The notes beneath the pieces were generated by a model. The model was not told where the DNA came from. It was given only the letters and a program-made list of their open reading frames with translations, and ran no database searches. A stretch of DNA of 64,000 bases from Fistulifera solaris (lineage: Eukaryota > Bacillariophyta > Bacillariophyceae > Naviculales > Stauroneidaceae). The stretch is from NCBI GenBank assembly GCA_030295235.1, contig AP026154.1, positions 62,001-126,000 of the forward strand, given 5' to 3'. The translations under genes and the position numbers were made by a program. The stretch's first letter is position 1. Each line of letters starts with the position of its first letter. Positions 10,390-20,279 of this stretch are shown here, piece by piece.

Positions 10390-11179
10390 ATGAAATTCTT
10401 CGCTATCGTTCTCGCAAGCATCCTTTCACAAGCAGCCGCGAATCCTTCGGGTGCCGGAGCTTGCCCAGGCACGTAATTTAACCTTCTTTGCCGTGCTACT
10501 TCCGTCGTCATTACTCGTCGCTCATTCATGCATTCATTTCTTTCTTTTGCTAAACTCCAGCTGGCGCTGCCGCTCCTGGAGGTCCTCATCTTACTGGAAG
10601 CCCGGGTTTGGTAGGAGAATTGTCCGAAGGAAATTATGTTGTCAGTGTCGGGGGTTCACCCATCGTCCTCGATGGCACTCCTATCGACGTCCCTCTGGAT
10701 TTTGATATTCAAGTCACGGCAGATGGCACGGAGTTTAAAGGAATCCTCATTCGCGTTGGTGGTGCCGGCGTCGATCAAGTCACCTCGTCCGATCTCACCG
10801 CGCCCGCCGAAGCTTGTGGAGATGTTGGGTCCGTTACACACAGCGATAACTCCCCCAAGACAGTTGGAACGGCCTCTGTCTCTCTAGATGCGGCTGCTAC
10901 TCTTGATGTCGACATTTCGGTCGTTTTGGAAAATGAAGACAATGTCAGTACATTCTATTACTCTGCCTTTCAAATCAATGCAGTCGACGATTCAACTCCC
11001 GTTGAGACAGATGCGCCCGTTGAGGAAACAACCGAGGCGCCTATGGAAGGAGAGACGACAGAACCCCGGCCATGACACCTGTCGAGAATGGTGTACCGGT
11101 TGCCCCGCCGACTTCGAATGCGATGGCTATCGGAGGTGTTGTAGGAATGTTGGCTGGCGTTGTTGCCCTTTTCCCTTGA
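10390..11179 (+). CDS. Reeler-like secreted, GPI-type protein with a GC-AG intron
   Basis: Exon 1 (10390-10468) encodes a signal peptide (MKFFAIVLASILSQAAA). Exon 2 starts at 10561. The only donor that keeps frame is GC (CAG then GCACGT), giving a 92-bp GC-AG intron; the nearby GTAATT donor would be out of frame. The mature domain reads GLVGELSEGNYVVSVGG, then EFKGILIRVGG, ACGDVGSVTHSDNSPK and STFYYSAFQI. The central FKG-ILI, Cys and VTHSDNSPK pattern resembles the Reeler (reelin N-terminal) domain, a beta-sandwich found in extracellular proteins. A Thr/Glu/Pro linker and a hydrophobic tail (GGVVGMLAGVVALF) suggest a GPI anchor. The tail lies in another frame, reached by one extra C in the C4 run at 11064-11067. 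Corrected length is 232 aa, equal to the paralog at 13053. Confidence 0.75.
10469..10560 (+). other. Candidate GC-AG intron, 92 bp
   Basis: The 5' end is CAG followed by GCACGT and the 3' end is AACTCCAG. It contains a stop codon in the exon 1 frame (TAA at 10474) and a pyrimidine-rich stretch before the acceptor. Both downstream paralogs (12113 and 13053) lack it at the equivalent site, where the coding sequence runs straight from the Cys-Pro or Ala-Pro codons into the Ala-Gly codons. Confidence 0.65.
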
Positions 11180-12112
11180 ATTAAAAAAGTAACATAGTTC
11201 AGATCATTGCTCGTCTCCTTTCATCTCTACTTCTTTCATAATCGTACCCTCGTTGTCCTGGTAAGAAAAAAAGTACGCAATTTTCTTCCAAAGCCTTTCT
11301 TCATCTCTCAAACGTTACCTTCTAAGATGGAATGGCGGCTTCTGGTTGCATTCATCAAACCTCCAAGATGTTATTAGGAAATTCTTTCGTCCTCTTTTGC
11401 TTTTCTCTAAACGTTGCTCTTGTTGCCTTGTTTCCAGTTAACCATGAAATAATGAGCGTAGTCACGGGTGGACGTTGGACCCACCACCGTACCTTGCGTC
11501 TTTTTTCTTCGTGCCCCTAACCCATCAGCAGTATTAAAACTGACGTCATCCGCAACATTATTTTTGTCTTTTGTCGAAATTATTTCCTGATTTCTTCGAG
11601 TCTATCATCTATTTGTCTACTGGGCTACGGGGTGGTTGCTAGTAGACTGTTTCCTTTCCTATCCTTGCTCCTTGCGGATTGTCAATTGTCAAAGGCCTAA
11701 ATCCACTAAATTACTCCGTACTTCTTATTTGATGATAGCTTAATACTTAACGTTGTAAACCTTATTTGGTATAGAACAGTAAAAAAAATACACTGTAGAA
11801 GAAGGTGACACTCCATGTGTTTAATAGTATCAATCAAGAGACTTTAATCACACACGTACAATACAATTTTTACAATGCAAGAAAAATGGTACAGCACAAG
11901 CGGAAGCGCAACAAGTAATTGGGTTCTCGTTTTCGAAATGCGAAATGCTTCAGCTTCCTATTTGATCCTGCTGAAACTTTTTCGGCGAAACTCCGAGCTT
12001 TTTCCTTTTTGCCACGATTTCGAGCAAATGCCGATCGCCATTCTAGAAATCAACCCTTCAAAATCGAATTTTTTCTCTTCTCACCTTTTGCCAGAAATTC
12101 AAACTTAAGGCC
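11180..12112. other. Intergenic; right part is a duplicated upstream region
   Basis: About 930 bp. The right part (about 11953-12112) matches the region upstream of the third Reeler-like gene (about 12879-13052). Shared strings include GCTTCCTA-TTGATC, GAAACTCCGA and GCAAATGCCGAT. The ACTCCGTA octamer occurs at 11713-11720. I see no gene in 11180-11950; the open frames there are short and unrelated to known domains. Confidence 0.5.
11953..12112 (+). promoter_or_regulatory. Upstream block conserved between paralogs (copy 1)
   Basis: Non-coding DNA directly before the truncated Reeler-like copy. It aligns by eye with 12879-13052 in front of the next paralog. Both hold the order GCTTCCTAyTTGATC, GAAACTCCGA, GCAAATGCCGAT, CTTC/CTCGCA-type pyrimidine tract and AAACT(T/A)AA(G/A)GCC just before the ATG. 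I cannot tell whether conservation reflects a shared promoter or simply recent duplication. Confidence 0.45.
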
Positions 12113-12313
12113 ATGAAGTTCTTTTCCATCTTTCTCGCAACATTAATCTCACAGGCAACAGCATCTCCAGATGGAGCTTCCGCGTGCCCTGCTGGCGCTG
12201 CCGCTCCTGGAGGATCGCATCTTGATACCATGCCGGGTTTGGTAGGAGAATTGTCCGAAGGAAATTATGTTGTCAGTGAAGGGGCCCGCCGTAGGCGAAG
12301 AAAAATTGGTTAA
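12113..12313 (+). pseudogene. Reeler-like gene truncated after its first third
   Basis: It starts with a good signal peptide (MKFFSIFLATLISQATA), then GASACPAGAAAPGG and GLVGELSEGNYVVS, which is nearly identical to the gene at 10390 but without the intron. After GTCAGTG (about 12279) the sequence becomes unrelated, and the frame ends after a basic run at 12313. The break is a clean junction, as expected from a deletion or insertion, not gradual decay. Whether a 66-aa secreted peptide is still made is unknown. Confidence 0.7.
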
Positions 12314-13052
12314 AAGCACGTTTTAGCTTAAAAATCATAAGAAAAATGAATATGAAAAGGTTGTTAATCCTATCAAAATTTGGTAATGATTAACTTTTGG
12401 AAGGATGAACTTTTTGCAATGAAAACTATGGGGAGGTGGGAAAAAGGCGAGGGAACGTAAAAGCGATCGATGTTCAGTTTGTGAAGTCACGATTTGCTTG
12501 GAGGGAAAGTCAAAAACCTTCACAACGGAAACTCAAGCCTCGCCTCGCCGCCCGCCCCAGCCGGCCCCCGCCCTCCGCCTCCCACCCACGCAACTCGGGA
12601 TCCAGTCACACCTAATCGAGTCTTGTTTGTACCAACTTCAAATACCGGTATTGGATTTTTCAATACCTCAATACTGGTATTATACCGGTATTGTACCGTA
12701 CGGTATTGCGGTATTCTAGAGCCCGTTGAACTATAACCGATACCGGCACTTTATGATTTAGTAAAAAGTACCTGGTACAGAAACAAAAAAAAATTTAAAA
12801 ATTACTCCGTACAAGAAAGATATGCAAATGCAAATACTTGTATTTACGCAAAAACGAAATGGATTGATTTTTTTCGATGCTTCCTACTTGATCACTCTAA
12901 AAACCTTTTCTGTGAAACTCCGACTTTTACCTTTAGTGAAGAAAGATTTACTCGACCAATCTTGGTGCGCAAATGCCGATAGCCAGGACACATCTCCGTA
13001 CACACATCATTTGTTTCGATTCAGTTTCTCGTCGCATCTCAAACTAAAAGCC
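12314..13052. other. Intergenic; unrelated sequence after the truncation, low-complexity CCGGTATT cluster
   Basis: Foreign-looking DNA follows the broken Reeler-like copy. 12535-12600 is unusually C-rich (CCCGCC and CCAGCCGGCCCCCG type) compared with its neighbours. 12645-12745 is a dense cluster of CCGGTATT/AATACCGG-type inverted units that could fold. The ACTCCGTA octamer is at 12804-12811. 12879-13052 is the paralog-conserved upstream block. I cannot identify a transposon. Confidence 0.45.
12879..13052 (+). promoter_or_regulatory. Upstream block conserved between paralogs (copy 2)
   Basis: Counterpart of 11953-12112, lying directly before the ATG at 13053. See that entry for the shared strings. 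Similarity is clear in patches and lower between them. Confidence 0.45.
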
Positions 13053-13751
13053 ATGACGTTCTTGTCCATCGTTCTCTCACATTTTTTGATTGCCAAAGCA
13101 ACAGCCGGCCCCAATGGAGCTTCTGCCCCTGCAGGAGCTCATGTTGAAAAACACGCCTGGATTAGTAGGGGGAGTCAGTGAAGGAAATTACATCGTTTCA
13201 GTTGGCGGATCACCTATCACCCTCGACGGCAATGTGGTCGAGGCTGGACTCGATTTTGACATCCAAGTGACCGGCGCCGAATTCAAAGGCATCCTCATCC
13301 GTGTCGGTGGCGCTTCCGCTGATCAGGTGACAAGCACTGACTTGGTTGCGCCGGCAGAAGCATGTGTTGACGTTGGATCAGTGAACCATGTTGAAAACAG
13401 CCTCAAATCGGTTGGCACGGCCACTGTCTCGTTAGATGCACCTACGACTCTCGACATCGACTTGAGCATCGTCGTAGAAAACACCGCCGGGGCCAGCACC
13501 TTCTATTACTCTGCCTTTCAAATCGATGCGGTTGACGATTCGGCGCCTACCGATGGTGAAACTGACGCTCAAGTTGGCAAAGAGACCGATGCTCCAGTTG
13601 ATGGGGGAAAGAGCCTCCAGAAGAGAAAAGTGAGACAGAAACTCCAGCGTCGACCCCGGTCGAAGCCCTTGTTGCTGATCCAACCTCCTCTGTGATGGGG
13701 CTCGGTAATGTGGCAGCCACTTTGGCCGGCGCTTTCACGCTCTTCTTTTAA
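13053..13751 (+). CDS. Reeler-like secreted, GPI-type protein (intronless), two frame breaks
   Basis: The start ATG 13053 gives a signal peptide (MTFLSIVLSHFLIAKATA). The Reeler-like domain then reads GLVGGVSEGNYIVSVGG, EFKGILIRVGG, ACVDVGSVNHVENSLK and STFYYSAFQIDAV. The frame is broken twice: an apparently extra A in the A5 run at 13147-13151, and an apparently missing G in the G5 run at 13603-13607. Counting both gives 232 aa with a Glu/Thr/Pro linker and a hydrophobic end (NVAATLAGAFTLFF) typical of GPI signals. Unlike the paralog at 10390 there is no intron. The role is presumably extracellular binding or adhesion. Confidence 0.7.
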
Positions 13752-14188
13752 GGAGATTGGTTTATTCGATGATTCTGTAAGGTCATAAAAATATTTAATG
13801 TAAAAGCGTTGAAGCACAATGACTCTTTAAGGGTCATACTTTTAGCTTTTCGCTTCACGGTCGATTCGTTTTATCTATTTATCATTCACCGTATGAATGG
13901 CTGTAATATTCGTATGAAACGATCTACGTAGTACAAAAATAAAACACGTTTCCCAAGAAAACGCTCTCGTCGCTCGTCGTCTTCGTTTTTGTTTTGCGAA
14001 AAAATCGCGCGAGGTGCAAGGAAGACGGTGACGTCATTACCGGTGAGATTTCATTGAGACCCGCCAAACACCGGTTCGGTTTCTATACTCCGTCGTTTTA
14101 TTCTTCATGACGACGACGACCCATTGCCATTGCCATTGCTGTTCTATATGGAAAGGCAATCATTTCTTTACCGTACCATTATTCACAA
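13752..14188. other. Intergenic, presumptive promoter of the first FAS1 gene
   Basis: About 440 bp with no supported gene. It contains GC-rich CGTCGTCGTCTTCG-type stretches and a (GACGAC)-rich segment just upstream of 14189. Confidence 0.35.
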
Positions 14189-15241
14189 ATGAAATCCTTT
14201 TTCTTGTGTTTACTAGTATGTCAATTTCTAGTTGTCACCGCTGCGCAAACACTGGAAGAAATTATCCGCAGAAACGATGCTTTCACGATCCTCGCTTCCG
14301 CAATTGACCTTGTCGGATGGATTCCATTCGACGGAGAAGTCACCATGTTTCTTCCCAATGATGATGCTTTATCTTTGCTTGACTCCAAGTATTTGACACC
14401 GGCGTATGCACCGCACTTGAAAACGATCCTTGCGTATCATATCGTACCGGATATGATATTATCGTTTGATGCACTGACGGATGGTTACGTGTTGGATATG
14501 TACGCCGGTACGGGCTCTGTATTAGCAACAGTAAATGAAACCGGTACATTTTTCAGCGGAGCCTCATTTTCGGATGCTCGCGTTGTAAACTTAGAAAGAA
14601 TAGCATCAAATGGAATCGGACATGAAGTGGACAAATTCTTCTGGCCGTCGCAATTGACATGGACATTGCTTGACCTGGCGGGGATTGTACAAGGATTTGA
14701 CCAGGTACTACAGCTTGTAGCTGCCTCAGGCTTAGAGGAAGAACTCAAAGAAGAGAATCGGACAATTTTAGCGCCATCCGATTTGGCGTTTGCATCGCTC
14801 CCCGCACAGTTTGTGTCACAAGTCACCTCGGACCCTGAGGTACGCGATGATCTATTACGCTATCACATCCTCATTGGGAGTCTTCCTCTAGAAGCAATCA
14901 CAGATGGAATGCAAGTCATGACAGCTCTCGGAGTACCGGTAGTGTTTACAATCTCGGGTGAGGGAAACAGTCGACAGATTTTCGTATCGAATCCTTCCTA
15001 TGGCGACGCCATATCAGTGGAGACGGGAAACTTGGTGGCGAAAAATGGTATTACTCATGCTTTAAGTGGTGTGCTAGAAACAGGTCCTCGTCCTTCGGTG
15101 GAAAATCCCGTTGCCGGCCCAGTGAATTCGCCTGCCAATGATCCTTCCGAGTCTTCGACTGGGAGCTCGAGTCCGATTGATCACAGAACTGTCGCTTCTC
15201 TCTTTTCCTGGCTTCTGTTTTATTTTTCTTTTAGATATTGA
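14189..15241 (+). CDS. Two-domain fasciclin (FAS1), GPI-type surface protein
   Basis: An intact 350-aa frame. Residues 1-19 are a signal peptide. The first FAS1 domain (about 22-165) shows the H1-like MFLPNDDALSLL, the YH motif in ILAYHIVPD and the closing GIGHEVDKFF. The second (about 168-305) has TILAPSDLAFASL, LLRYHILIG and NGITHALSGVLE. A Pro/Ser-rich linker and a C-terminal hydrophobic stretch (SLFSWLLFYFSF) suggest GPI or tail anchoring. FAS1 proteins mediate extracellular adhesion. The N-glycosylation sequon ENRT in domain two recurs in all paralogs here. It is head-to-tail with the FAS1 gene at 16137. Confidence 0.88.
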   Translation: MKSFFLCLLVCQFLVVTAAQTLEEIIRRNDAFTILASAIDLVGWIPFDGEVTMFLPNDDALSLLDSKYLTPAYAPHLKTILAYHIVPDMILSFDALTDGYVLDMYAGTGSVLATVNETGTFFSGASFSDARVVNLERIASNGIGHEVDKFFWPSQLTWTLLDLAGIVQGFDQVLQLVAASGLEEELKEENRTILAPSDLAFASLPAQFVSQVTSDPEVRDDLLRYHILIGSLPLEAITDGMQVMTALGVPVVFTISGEGNSRQIFVSNPSYGDAISVETGNLVAKNGITHALSGVLETGPRPSVENPVAGPVNSPANDPSESSTGSSSPIDHRTVASLFSWLLFYFSFRY

Positions 15242-15477
15242 TTATAGGTTCATTTTTACTCCAGATCACTAGATTTTTTTTTAAGAATCTCATGGGAAAT
15301 ACGATTATTTGCTTCGCATGCAGAATTGAACAAATCAATGGTCTTTGCTGTTCTACAGCGTGGTTCAAAGTGTATCCATGGTATCATCAAAACTTTATCA
15401 AACTATGGTGAGTATTCTTTAGCAAATAAATATTGATTCTTGACCCTAGTTTTGTTATTCGTCCTAATGTTTCAAGG

Positions 15478-15655
15478 CCAGTCCCAGAGGTTCTTTGTCA
15501 ACTCTCGACCGACATCACCGTACTTACACCGACAAACGAAGCATTTGACTCTCTTGTTGCCGATTTTTGATACCGGGTTATATACTATACTTCACTTATT
15601 AGAGTACATTTTGCAGTATCATGTGCTTGAAGGCGTCGTTGCTTCTTCGGACTTC
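15478..15655 (+). pseudogene. FAS1 domain remnant
   Basis: A short relic between two intact FAS1 genes. One frame reads LSTDITVLTPTNEAFDSLV, the hallmark FAS1 start, then hits a stop. The next frame continues with LLEYILQYHVLEGVVASSD, matching the YH block. Flanking FAS1 parts and the signal peptide are missing. It is a real remnant of a tandem duplicate. Confidence 0.75.
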
Positions 15656-16136
15656 GTATACTTGTACTACGGATGATGAACGGGTAACGGGTGTAACTGT
15701 TATGTTGTCCGTCGCAATTGAACAATGTTCCGACGACTCCTCGACTCAATTAATGTGCAGTCCCGCCAGATGTTGTCTTTGTTGCGCGGCTATCGCGCGA
15801 AACGGAACGAGTACGACACGCCAGCGCGCAAGTTCTTCTTTGATTGAAAAAGCTTGACACAATTTTCTCCATAGAGTTCAGAACACGCATGACCACCACT
15901 ATTTAGCGTCATACTTACGGAGTGGCGGAAGAACGAATGCTTTAACAAGATACAACAGTGTAGGTCAGCAAAGAGTTACGGAGTACTACGTATCAATTAT
16001 CAATTGCCTATAGCGCATTCCTCTTTCCTCCCCTTTTGTCGTCGCATTTATTATGCGCATCTATAATATTATTTGTTTCTTCGCCAAGACGAATGAAGAC
16101 GAGGAAGCAAACAAACCATCATCCTGACCTCAAAGA
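15656..16136. other. Intergenic before the four-FAS1 gene
   Basis: No gene supported. It holds two copies of the octamer TACGGAGT (15916-15923 and 15977-15984) within 70 bp, and presumably the promoter of the gene at 16137. Confidence 0.4.
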
Positions 16137-18403
16137 ATGAAGCTTCTTCTTCTTACTTCGTTGACGTCTTCTTTGTTGTCCCTCACAACAGCACAAGACT
16201 TGTCGCTGTACGATACAGTGGCGGCCAATGCCGATCTTTCGACGTTGACGACCGCTATTGGCTTGGCTGGTTTGCAAGAGTATCTCACGACAACACCCGA
16301 TCTCACATTCTTTGCTCCTACCAATGCTGCTTTGCAGTTGTTGCCGGCCAAGTATTTGACGCCGGGCTTTACTCCTCATTTAGTGTATTTGTTAGAGTAT
16401 CATGTAGTGTCCGGCTCGGTATTGCCGGCGGCCAGTATTACGGACAGTTTGGTGATCGATATGCTCAATGGCGAAAGCATTTCGGCTGCTGTGAATGAAG
16501 CGGGTGTTTTATTGAGTGGGATCGCTTTTTCTGACGCGAGAGTTGTTGTAGCGGATCAATCCAGTACGACAGGCATTCTACATCAAGTCGATCAATTCTT
16601 TTTACCGGAATTACTTACTTATACATTGTACGATCTGACCGGTCAAGCACCTGGCTTTGAGAATGTTCTGAATCTCGTGGTGCAGTCGGGTTTTGAAGGA
16701 GAGTTAACTGCGGAAAATCGCACGGTATTGGCACCTTCCGATGTTGCTTTTGCCGCCCTGCCGCCCGAATATGTTGCGGAAGTATCGGCGAATGCGGAAC
16801 TTCGTGATTCGATTCTGCTGTATCATATCATCATTGGGAGTTATCCTACTTTGGAAATAATTGTTGACGGTATGGAAGTGATGACGGTGTCCGGAAATCC
16901 ACTTCGATTGGGGAGTCAGTGGAGGTGGTCGTTTCACCCAATATTCGGCCATTGGACCCTTCAACAATGCTACTTTCGAAATTTCCAATCTGATCTCGGC
17001 CAACGGAGTGGCTCACACTGTGGATGCGGTATTAGAAGCTCCTCCTTTGGCTGTTCCGACTTTTCCCACTCCAACTATGCCAGTTCCGACACTCCCCACG
17101 CCAACACTGCCTGGTACGCTTTTCCCTACGCCTACGCTTCCTGGTTCGCTGGTTCCTACTCCTACGGTACCAATTGCAATGCCAGGTACGCCGATTGCTA
17201 CTCCTATAACAATTCCAATCACGACTTTGGTTCCGGTGCCCGCTCCTATCTCAATTGTGACGACGATTCCTCTTCCTACGTCAGATACAGTTACCCTAGT
17301 ACCAGCGCAACCCGGTGATTTGTCCTTGTATGATACAGTCGTTTTGACGACAGATCTGTCCACGTTGGCGACGGCTATAAACGCCGCAGGTCTCGTGGAT
17401 TTCTTGAACTCGACGCCGGATCTGACAGCGTTCCTTCCCATCAACGCAGCCTTTATGAGATTACCTCCAAAGTATTTGACGCCCGGTTTTATTCCGCATT
17501 TAAAGTACATCCTGGAGTATCATATCATACAAGGAATTCCGCTCACAACCGCCAGCATCTCTGACGGAATGTCACTTACGATGTTGAACGGCGAAAGTGT
17601 TTCGGCCACGGTCAATGAAACGACCGTCTTACTGAGTGGACCGGCGTTTAACAACTCCCGAGTTATTGTTGCGGATCTTGTTCGCACCAATAACGCTGTA
17701 CTGCATGTGGTTGATCGATTCTTTTTCCCTCAAGCTCTGACTTTGAACTTGTACGATTTGGCGACTCAATCCTCCGCCTTTGCCACCTTCCTCGGGCTTG
17801 TTACACAGTCGGGTCTTGAAGGAGAGTTTACAGTGGCGAACCGTACCATTCTGGCACCTTCGGATGCCGCTTTTGTGACTGTCCCGGAAGATTTCGTGGC
17901 GAGTTTATCAACAAATGCAGAACTGCGTGATTCCATTGTCCTTTTCCATGTGATCCTAGGTAGCTATCCGCGAGAAATCCTTTTCGATGGTATCGAGGTC
18001 ATGACAGCGTTGGGTAGTTCGCTTCAGTTTGAAGTATTTGGTGAAGGCGAAACCGCGCAATTCACGGTAACTGGGCTCGTGAATAATGCAACGATCGATC
18101 CCAGCACGAATTGGATTGCCAACAATGGCATCGCTTATAGTCTTGACGGCCTTTTAGAGCCATCTCTTTTGGCAGATAACCAAACCCTTCCCCCCATCGG
18201 ATATTATGAACGGTTCTCCTGATTCTTCTATCACTACGGCCCCCGCTACAGCGCCGATATCTAGTCCGACAACTCCATCGCCACCGACAACAGAACCACC
18301 CATCGGACCTCCTCCCTTTGCCGAACCTTCCGCGACATCTGGGGCTTGGTTGGTTGGTAGTTCCCTTTCGTGTGTTTTTGTGGTCATCTCTTTTATTTGT
18401 TAA
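16137..18403 (+). CDS. Four-domain FAS1 surface protein, two frame breaks
   Basis: Three frames join into about 754 aa. The signal peptide is residues 1-20. FAS1 domain 1 has LTFFAPTNAALQLL, domain 2 TVLAPSDVAFAAL, domain 3 LTAFLPINAAFMRL and domain 4 TILAPSDAAFVTV. Domains 2 and 3 are separated by a Pro/Thr-rich linker (about 70 residues of PTPT-like units). The tail is Pro/Thr/Ser-rich with a hydrophobic end (SGAWLVGSSLSCVFVVISF). The first break is one extra G in the G4 run at 16910-16913 in domain 2. Skipping it restores a YSAIGPFNNATFEISN segment like that of domain 4. The second is one extra C in the C6 run at 18190-18195, restoring the tail. Domain pairs 1-2 and 3-4 both begin with DLSLYDTV, so the gene arose by duplicating a two-FAS1 unit. 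Confidence 0.78.
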
Positions 18404-19000
18404 ATTTTTGTAATGGAAGAATATAGGCGGTTAACATTCCTCTTGAAGACAAGATGCTCGAAGGCATTATTGATCAGAGTGTATTTTACTAAAATAGACT
18501 ACTTCGTATTAGCTCAGCAGCACTAAATTAGTTAGAAAATGGTGTACTGCAATTTCTTTTTGCTCGTAGTTTTCAATGTCAAACACGGAAAAAAATATGC
18601 CGACGTTGGGGAAGTCATTCAATCTCCTGATACTTTGCCTCTGGTCGAAAAGGCATTCATTACAATTTGAATTCCCAAAACGGGGATACCACTAAGTAGA
18701 AGTGCCAACGCTTGGCGAGAACTTCACAATTATTGAGCAGAATAAGATTAAGCTGACAGCTATATTCATCCTAACTACGAATCCCGACAAATATGTCTTA
18801 CCGGTGATGTTTTTTTATCGAATAGTCAGTGCGGTACTGTTCTCCCTAAGCACACACACTGCTCTGGCCTGTTTTATCCGTTCAAGGTTTCAAATTTCAG
18901 CCCAGCGGCAAAATGAGCGACAACAACAACAATAACGCAAAGCAAAAACCGATTGCAAAAATCAACAACGATCTACGATACACTAGTTTCTCTTTAAAAG
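18404..19000. other. Intergenic, no gene recognised
   Basis: About 600 bp between two FAS1 genes, mostly AT-rich. The open frame at 18702-18935 is unconvincing. The CAACAACAACAATAAC-type stretch near 18920 precedes the next start codon and may be part of the 5' leader. Confidence 0.35.
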
Positions 19001-20137
19001 ATGAAGCTTTTCCTCTCACTTCTCGCAGCGTTAATGGCTACTACAACGGCACAAGATGCCTCCATTCTCGATGCCGTCGCGAATACACCCGATTTGTCGA
19101 CGCTCGGCACAGCTATTGGTTTAGCCGGATTAGAAGAGTACTTGTCTTCTCCGAACTCGAGTTTGACTGTCTTTGCTCCTCATAATGCCGCGCTAGAGAG
19201 TTTGCCCGCCGAGTACTTGACACCGAATTATGTAGTACATTTGCAATCGCTTTTGGAGATGCACATTGTGGAAGGTGCGGTACCTTCGAGCAATATTACC
19301 GACTTTGCTTCCTTTGAAGCAATTAGCGGCGATGTGCTGATTGCTACAGTGAATGATCAAGGAATCACCTTCAGCGGCGACGTCTTTTTTGGGGCTCAAG
19401 TCGTTACTCCGGATATCATCGGCGGTGCCAGTATCATTCACATTGTAAATAAGTACTTTTTACCGGCTGCGCTGAACTATGATTTGTTCGATCTGTCGAC
19501 ATCTTTGATCGGATTTGATCAGATTCGACTACTCATTACCGAAGCTGGGTTAGAAGACGAACTGCGCGAGGAAAACCGGACCATCCTGGCCCCATCGGAT
19601 ATAGCATTTGATCTTTTATCCGACGATCTAGTGACGCAAGTTGCCAATAACCCCGGCTTTCGCAATGATTTGGTGCTGTATCATATCATCATTGGTTGTT
19701 ATCCCTCCGCATTGATTGTAGATGGTCTTCAGGTCATGACAGCACTCGGGGAAACAATGAATTTCACGGTCGTGGACAATGGAGGTACCAAGCAAGTGAT
19801 TGCCGTAGGTTCTCTGAATCAAGTTGTCGTTCAACAAGGAGATCAAATTGCATCGAATGGAATTGGACATAGTCTTGGTGGAGTTCTTGAGGTACCGATG
19901 CGGACGATGCCCGTGGAAAATCAAACCACCGAAGCTCCTGTCGCCTCTCCGACCATGGATGTTGCTTTGCCGACCTCAGAAGCCGGTGACACAGAAAGTC
20001 CGATGGAGTCTGCATCGGAAGCTCCAGTTGCGGCTCCTACGGTCACTGTTAACCCTCCAGCTCCGACACAATCCAATGCATTAGCATTAAGTGCAGGTTG
20101 GATGTTCGTCGTTGGTGGTGTCCTAGCATTCTTCTAG
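19001..20137 (+). CDS. Two-domain FAS1, GPI-type surface protein
   Basis: An intact 378-aa frame. The signal peptide is residues 1-17. FAS1-1 (about 20-165) contains LTVFAPHNAALESL and ASIIHIVNKYFLP. FAS1-2 (about 168-300) contains TILAPSDIAFDLL, LVLYHIIIG and NGIGHSLGGVLE. A long Ala/Pro/Thr/Glu linker (about 300-355) leads to a hydrophobic tail (SAGWMFVVGGVLAFF). It is close in sequence to the genes at 14189 and 16137. It is convergent with the minus-strand FAS1 gene ending at 20280, only 142 bp apart. Confidence 0.9.
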   Translation: MKLFLSLLAALMATTTAQDASILDAVANTPDLSTLGTAIGLAGLEEYLSSPNSSLTVFAPHNAALESLPAEYLTPNYVVHLQSLLEMHIVEGAVPSSNITDFASFEAISGDVLIATVNDQGITFSGDVFFGAQVVTPDIIGGASIIHIVNKYFLPAALNYDLFDLSTSLIGFDQIRLLITEAGLEDELREENRTILAPSDIAFDLLSDDLVTQVANNPGFRNDLVLYHIIIGCYPSALIVDGLQVMTALGETMNFTVVDNGGTKQVIAVGSLNQVVVQQGDQIASNGIGHSLGGVLEVPMRTMPVENQTTEAPVASPTMDVALPTSEAGDTESPMESASEAPVAAPTVTVNPPAPTQSNALALSAGWMFVVGGVLAFF

Positions 20138-20279
20138 GTAGCGTGTTTTACGGGTATCATGATAAACCATCCAGAAAATTATTCAAGCTACACAAAATAA
20201 AAGCATCATACATAGTTCAATCATATCTGTTAAGTTTGTTATAACCAACAAGATGCAACTTGGCCTTATCCTCGTCTCT

